Shown here: positions 61,241 to 64,000 of the stretch, piece after piece | How positions within the stretch are numbered: position 1 is the first letter of the stretch | How the letters are laid out: every line of letters begins with the position of its first letter | Assembly (NCBI RefSeq): GCF_004792695.1 | Contig: NZ_SRXU01000003.1 | Coordinates: forward strand, 62,001-126,000 | Length of the DNA: 64,000 nt | Direction of reading: 5' to 3' | Source of the DNA: Sphingomonas naasensis | Lineage (GTDB): Bacteria > Pseudomonadota > Alphaproteobacteria > Sphingomonadales > Sphingomonadaceae | Notes under the pieces: generated by a model | The model's database searches: none | The model's input: the letters and a program-made list of their open reading frames with translations, nothing else | Told to the model about the DNA's origin: nothing | Position numbers and translations under genes: made by a program

Positions 61241-61894
61241 ATGACAACCGTCAATTCCGCCACGACCGTCGCCGACGCCAAGACCGCCGCGGCCTCGACC
61301 AAGATCAACGCCGATTTCGACATGTTCCTGAAGCTGCTCACCACCCAGATGCAGAACCAGGACCCGCTCGATCCGATGGACACGGCGCAATATACCCAGC
61401 AGCTCGTCCAGTACTCGCAGGTCGAGCAGTCGATCGAGCAGACCAAGACGCTCAAGGAGATGCTGTCGGCGTTCGGCACGCAGAATCTGATGCAGGCCTC
61501 GGCGCTGATCGGCGCGCAGGTCGAGACCAATTCGGAGATCTCGGGCCTCAGCGCCGCCACCCCGGCGCAGTGGACCTGGTCGGCCACGCGCGAGGTCGCG
61601 TCGATGACCGGCACGATCACCGACGAGAAGGGCAAGGTGGTCGACACCTTCCCGATCGACACCAGCGGCACCTCGGGCGCCTTCACCTGGGACGGCACCA
61701 CCAGCAACGGCAAGAAGGTCGATCCGGGCCTCTACAAGCTCGAGCTCGAGGGCAAGGACGCGTCGGGCACCGCGGTCTCCGCGACCGCGCATGCCTTTGG
61801 CAAGGTCACCGATGTCGAGCTCGACAATGGCAGCGTCCAGCTGACCATCAACGGGCTCCAGGTCGCCTCGGGCGATCTGCTCCGCGTCGGCTGA
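61241..61894 (+). CDS. flgD: FlgD, hook-cap protein
   Basis: This 217-residue protein has an N-terminal FlgD region (DFDMFLKLLTTQMQNQDPLD, PMDTAQYTQQLVQYSQVEQS) and a C-terminal FLG-type Ig fold (SGAFTWDGTTSNGKKVDPGL). It scaffolds hook assembly. It is terminated by a hairpin at 61924. Confidence 0.95.
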   Translation: MTTVNSATTVADAKTAAASTKINADFDMFLKLLTTQMQNQDPLDPMDTAQYTQQLVQYSQVEQSIEQTKTLKEMLSAFGTQNLMQASALIGAQVETNSEISGLSAATPAQWTWSATREVASMTGTITDEKGKVVDTFPIDTSGTSGAFTWDGTTSNGKKVDPGLYKLELEGKDASGTAVSATAHAFGKVTDVELDNGSVQLTINGLQVASGDLLRVG

Positions 61895-61923
61895 CGCCGC
61901 ACCGCTCCACCGGGCCGACTGAA

Positions 61924-61964
61924 GACGCCGGGGCGAGGATCTCTCGCTCCGGCGTCGTCGTTTT
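61924..61964 (+). terminator. Terminator after flgD
   Basis: A GACGCCGG.GCGA/TCGC.CCGGCGTC hairpin is followed by GTCGTTTT. Confidence 0.7.
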
Positions 61965-62046
61965 CGGCGCCGTTCACACGCCATTCCGTACAACCACTTA
62001 GCGGAGTTTTCCATCGCCCGGAGCCCGCCGCGGACCCGGTTTTCGC

Positions 62047-62054
62047 GCTATAAT
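62047..62054 (+). promoter_or_regulatory. GCTATAAT promoter-like element of the small-RNA candidate
   Basis: It matches the flagellar-unit element in seven of eight positions and is followed by no coding start on this strand. Confidence 0.45.
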
Positions 62055-62060
62055 GAAGTA

Positions 62061-62191
62061 GAGAGACGGGCGGCCCGTTCCGATCCCCTCTGCGGGTCGC
62101 TCGTCTCTTCCTCCCTTTCCGGGCCTCCTCCTCCTCGCCCGGAAACGACAAGAGCCAGGCTGGTCCCTACCCAGCCTGGCTCTTGCGTTTT
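62061..62191 (+). ncRNA. Probable flagellar small RNA with three hairpins
   Basis: About 130 bases lie between a flagellar-type GCTATAAT and a strong hairpin terminator, without any coding frame on this strand that I can support. Hairpin 1 (62062-62108) has a 16-pair stem and a loop containing GATCCCCTC. Hairpin 2 (62116-62145) has a nine-pair TTTCCGGGC/GCCCGGAAA stem and a 12-base loop made of CTCCTC repeats, complementary to the Shine-Dalgarno core. Hairpin 3 (62150-62184) is the terminator stem, followed by GCGTTTT. Anti-SD loops on stable hairpins are known from alphaproteobacterial regulatory RNAs. No expression data are available. Confidence 0.55.
62150..62191 (+). terminator. Terminator of the small-RNA candidate
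   Basis: A 14-pair GAGCCAGGCTGG/CCAGCCTGGCTC hairpin with a seven-base TCCCTAC loop is followed by TTGCGTTTT. Confidence 0.75.
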
Positions 62192-62256
62192 GCGCCCCTG
62201 CGCCCGTCTCGAAACTCTATGGGAATGCGTCCGCGCCCGGCTCCGGGCCGCGCGGA

Positions 62257-62571
62257 TCAGCGCGATGCGGCGCGCGTCAGCGGCATCGGAATGATTTCGG
62301 CAGTGGCGATCGGCGTCGCATCGACTGCGAAGTCGTCGAGCGCGCAGCCGGCAACGCCCGCCGGCACCAGCAGCATCGCGAGGCAATCGCCGATCGCGGG
62401 ATCTTCGCGCGGGCCGATCGTGTCGAGCACGTCGGAGAGCGCCATGCCGGCCTGCAGCGCCTTCTCGGCAGCGGCGTTCCACAACGCTTCAGCATCGTCG
62501 ACGGTCAGCGTCAGCGTCGCGGTAAAGGCGCTGTTGATCGCACTGGCATTGCTGACGTCGCGAAGATTCAT
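62257..62571 (-). CDS. Small protein of unknown function, flagellin region
   Basis: This 104-residue protein (MNLRDVSNASAINSAFTATL, TVDDAEALWNAAAEKALQAG, LDTIGPREDPAIGDCLAMLL) has no recognised domain. It starts at ATG 62569-62571 with AGAGGG nearby. It lies in the flagellin region and converges on the small-RNA candidate, whose terminator is just downstream of its stop. It could be an accessory gene. Confidence 0.55.
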   Translation of the reverse strand: MNLRDVSNASAINSAFTATLTLTVDDAEALWNAAAEKALQAGMALSDVLDTIGPREDPAIGDCLAMLLVPAGVAGCALDDFAVDATPIATAEIIPMPLTRAASR

Positions 62572-62701
62572 GAATGTGACCCTCTGTTTTTTTGCGACCC
62601 GATCCGGGTTGCCGCCCATTGCCTCAGCGCCGCGCGACGACACAGTCCGGGGATGCCCCGATACGTAGAGTTACCGGTATCAGCGACACCGGCATGACAG
62701 C

Positions 62702-63103
62702 TCAGTGAACCCGTGCTTCGGCGCGCCGCGCCAGCTCGCGGGCATGCGCGCCGACAAGGCACAGCTCGGCGTAGAGCCGGTCCCAGAATGGCGCGGGGAT
62801 TTCGAGGCGCGCCTCGCCTTCCTGGCTCAGCTCCAGCGCCGCGCGCGGCTCGAGGCCGAGCTCGAAGCGCGTTCCGAACGTGCCGTCGACATGCTCCTCG
62901 GGAAGCCCGTGCGGCACCGCGAGGCGCGCCGACATGATGTAGCCGGCCAGCACATCGGTGCCGTAGCCGTCGAGCAGGATGCGCGGACGATCGCTCATGT
63001 CGGGCCGCTCGAGCACGACGAGCGCGCCCGAGGGATGCTCCTCGACGCTCACGCGCAGCTTGCCACCAAAGGCGTCGGTGATTTCTCGGATACGTGGAAA
63101 CAA
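62702..63103 (-). CDS. Unknown protein next to flagellin
   Basis: This 133-residue protein starts at TTG 63101-63103, which is preceded by an AAGGAG ten bases away. Its strand-rich N-terminus (REITDAFGGKLRVSVEEHPS, ALVVLERPDMSDRPRILLDG) and helix-rich end (LYAELCLVGAHARELARRAE) match no family that I recognise. A CTATAAT element lies just upstream on this strand, as for flagellar genes. The role is unknown; it may be filament-related. Confidence 0.6.
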   Translation of the reverse strand: MFPRIREITDAFGGKLRVSVEEHPSGALVVLERPDMSDRPRILLDGYGTDVLAGYIMSARLAVPHGLPEEHVDGTFGTRFELGLEPRAALELSQEGEARLEIPAPFWDRLYAELCLVGAHARELARRAEARVH

Positions 63104-63123
63104 GCGATGATCTCCTTGCCATC

Positions 63124-63131
63124 ATTATAGA
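63124..63131 (-). promoter_or_regulatory. TCTATAAT element upstream of the 62702 gene
   Basis: On the minus strand CATCTATAATG lies 20 bp before the TTG start, with AAGGAG between them. Confidence 0.4.
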
Positions 63132-63198
63132 TGGATCAACCATCCCGACGGGCGGAGCGCGCGGTTTTCGTTGCGCCGGACGCACGCGGAAAAGGCGC

Positions 63199-63233
63199 AA
63201 AAAAAGAGGCCGGGACGTTGCCGTCCCGGCCTC
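63199..63233 (-). terminator. Rho-independent terminator of flagellin
   Basis: A perfect 12-pair GAGGCCGGGACG/CGTCCCGGCCTC stem with a four-base loop is followed on the minus strand by seven T residues. Confidence 0.93.
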
Positions 63234-63269
63234 CTGTCGTCAGGTAAGCTTCCAGGGAAAAGCTTGACC

Positions 63270-64000
63270 TTAACGGAACAGCGACGTGATGGTCTGCGGC
63301 GCCTGGTTGGCGATCGACAGAGCCTGCACACCGAGCTGCTGCTTGACCTGCAGCGCCTGCAAGCGGGCCGATTCCTTCGCGAGGTCCGCGTCGACGAGAT
63401 TGCCGATGCCGCCTTCGATGGTGTCGGAGAGCTTGCTGGTGAAGGTCGCCTGAGCGTCGATCTTGCGCGAAGCCGCGCCGAGCGTGCTGAGGGTCGTCTT
63501 CAGGTTCGCCTGGGTCGTGGTCAGCGTGTCGATCATCGCCTGGGCCGAAGCCTGGCTGCTGATGTTGCCGCTGGCCGCAACAGTGATCACCGACTTGCCA
63601 AGCTCCATGTCCTGGTTCGCAACGCTGAGCGAGTCCGGATCCCAGGTCGTCGACCCGGTGTTCGAATCCTTCAGCGACTGCAGCGCAGTCACGGTGCCGC
63701 CCGAGGCCTTCAGCAGGTTGGTGCCGTTGAAGTCCGACGAGTTGACGATCGTGGTGATCTGATCGCGCAGAGCCACGAAGTCGGCATTGTAGGCGTCACG
63801 CGTTGCCGTATCGATGCCGGCGTCGGCAGCCTGATAGGCCTTGGCCTTCATCTGGTTGACGACGTCCGAGATCTGCTCGGCACCGGCGACTGCGACGTCG
63901 GTCACGCTCTTGGCGCGGCTCAGCGACGAGGAAACGGCCTTGAGGCCGCCCATGTCGCCGCGAAGGCCCTGAGCGATCGTGTACGAAGCCGAGTCATCCT
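63270..64000 (-). CDS. fliC: Flagellin (5' end beyond the window)
   Basis: This shows 243 residues of a flagellin, running off the right edge. The C-terminal D1-D0 coil is complete (SARLQALQVKQQLGVQALSI, ANQAPQTITSLFR) and the central part includes DLRDQITTIVNSSDFNGTNL-like flagellin D1 text. The N-terminal ND0 region lies outside, beyond DDSASYTIAQGLRGDMGG at the edge. It is the filament subunit, exported by the FlhA/FlhB apparatus. Its promoter is not visible here. Confidence 0.93.
   Translation of the reverse strand, partial: DDSASYTIAQGLRGDMGGLKAVSSSLSRAKSVTDVAVAGAEQISDVVNQMKAKAYQAADAGIDTATRDAYNADFVALRDQITTIVNSSDFNGTNLLKASGGTVTALQSLKDSNTGSTTWDPDSLSVANQDMELGKSVITVAASGNISSQASAQAMIDTLTTTQANLKTTLSTLGAASRKIDAQATFTSKLSDTIEGGIGNLVDADLAKESARLQALQVKQQLGVQALSIANQAPQTITSLFR

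Overview
The window is high-GC alphaproteobacterial DNA, most likely from a Sphingomonas-type organism. The evidence is the coding bias, the dense ATGA/GTGA/TGATG translational overlaps, a Caulobacter-like flagellar and chemotaxis gene order (FlaF, FliX, FlbD, CheD, FlgI-FlgJ-FlgN/FlbY-like), a FixLJ-type regulator pair, and scattered palindromic repeats. No tRNA, rRNA or CRISPR array was seen. All family names are recognised from sequence motifs and memory, not from a search.

Region 1 (1-12.3 kb) is a type II secretion (T2SS) locus. gspL-gspM-gspE-gspF run leftwards off the window edge and gspG-H-I-C-D run rightwards from a shared control region that holds a Pho-box-like sequence. A second set of three small coupled genes (PilN/GspL-like, GspM-b/PilO-like, GspC-HR-like) lies divergent from a large Tat-lipoprotein phosphatase of the PhoX family, again across a Pho-box-like tandem. 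The simplest reading is a phosphate-responsive secretion system and its substrate.

Region 2 (12.3-23.4 kb) holds a small lipoprotein, a coupled pair of amidohydrolase-family proteins (one with intact metal ligands, one without), a membrane PAS histidine kinase with its FixJ-type regulator, an alginate-export-type outer-membrane protein, a chemoreceptor ending in a CheR-docking pentapeptide, and a cysteine-rich unknown.

Region 3 (23.4-36.6 kb) begins with flaF and a divergent HAD-hydrolase/methyltransferase pair. It continues with motA, a tightly coupled chemotaxis operon (STAS-cheY-cheA-cheW-cheR-cheB-cheY-cheD-small helical protein), motB, a FliL-like protein and a tandem PilZ protein.

Region 4 (36.6-64 kb) is most of the flagellar export, basal-body and hook set: fliN-O-P, flgC-fliE-fliQ-fliR-flhB, fliX, flgI-flgJ-flgN-like, flgB with a giant flagellin-tailed beta-propeller protein, fliG-fliH, fliF-fliN-flbD-flhA, fliK-flgD, and a partial flagellin at the right edge. 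It is interrupted by single cargo genes (DUF559 nuclease unit, DUF6714 protein, katG, two unknowns). A CCTATAA-type element recurs upstream of nearly every flagellar transcription unit.

Most noteworthy signals: a probable small RNA between flgD and the flagellin region, with a flagellar-type promoter and a pyrimidine-rich anti-Shine-Dalgarno loop; a DUF559 gene fitted exactly between 59-bp inverted repeats; a repeat element translated as part of the GspI prepilin leader; an FlbD whose Walker B and GAFTGA motifs are degenerate; and a CheZ-like candidate in a chemotaxis operon that otherwise lacks CheZ.
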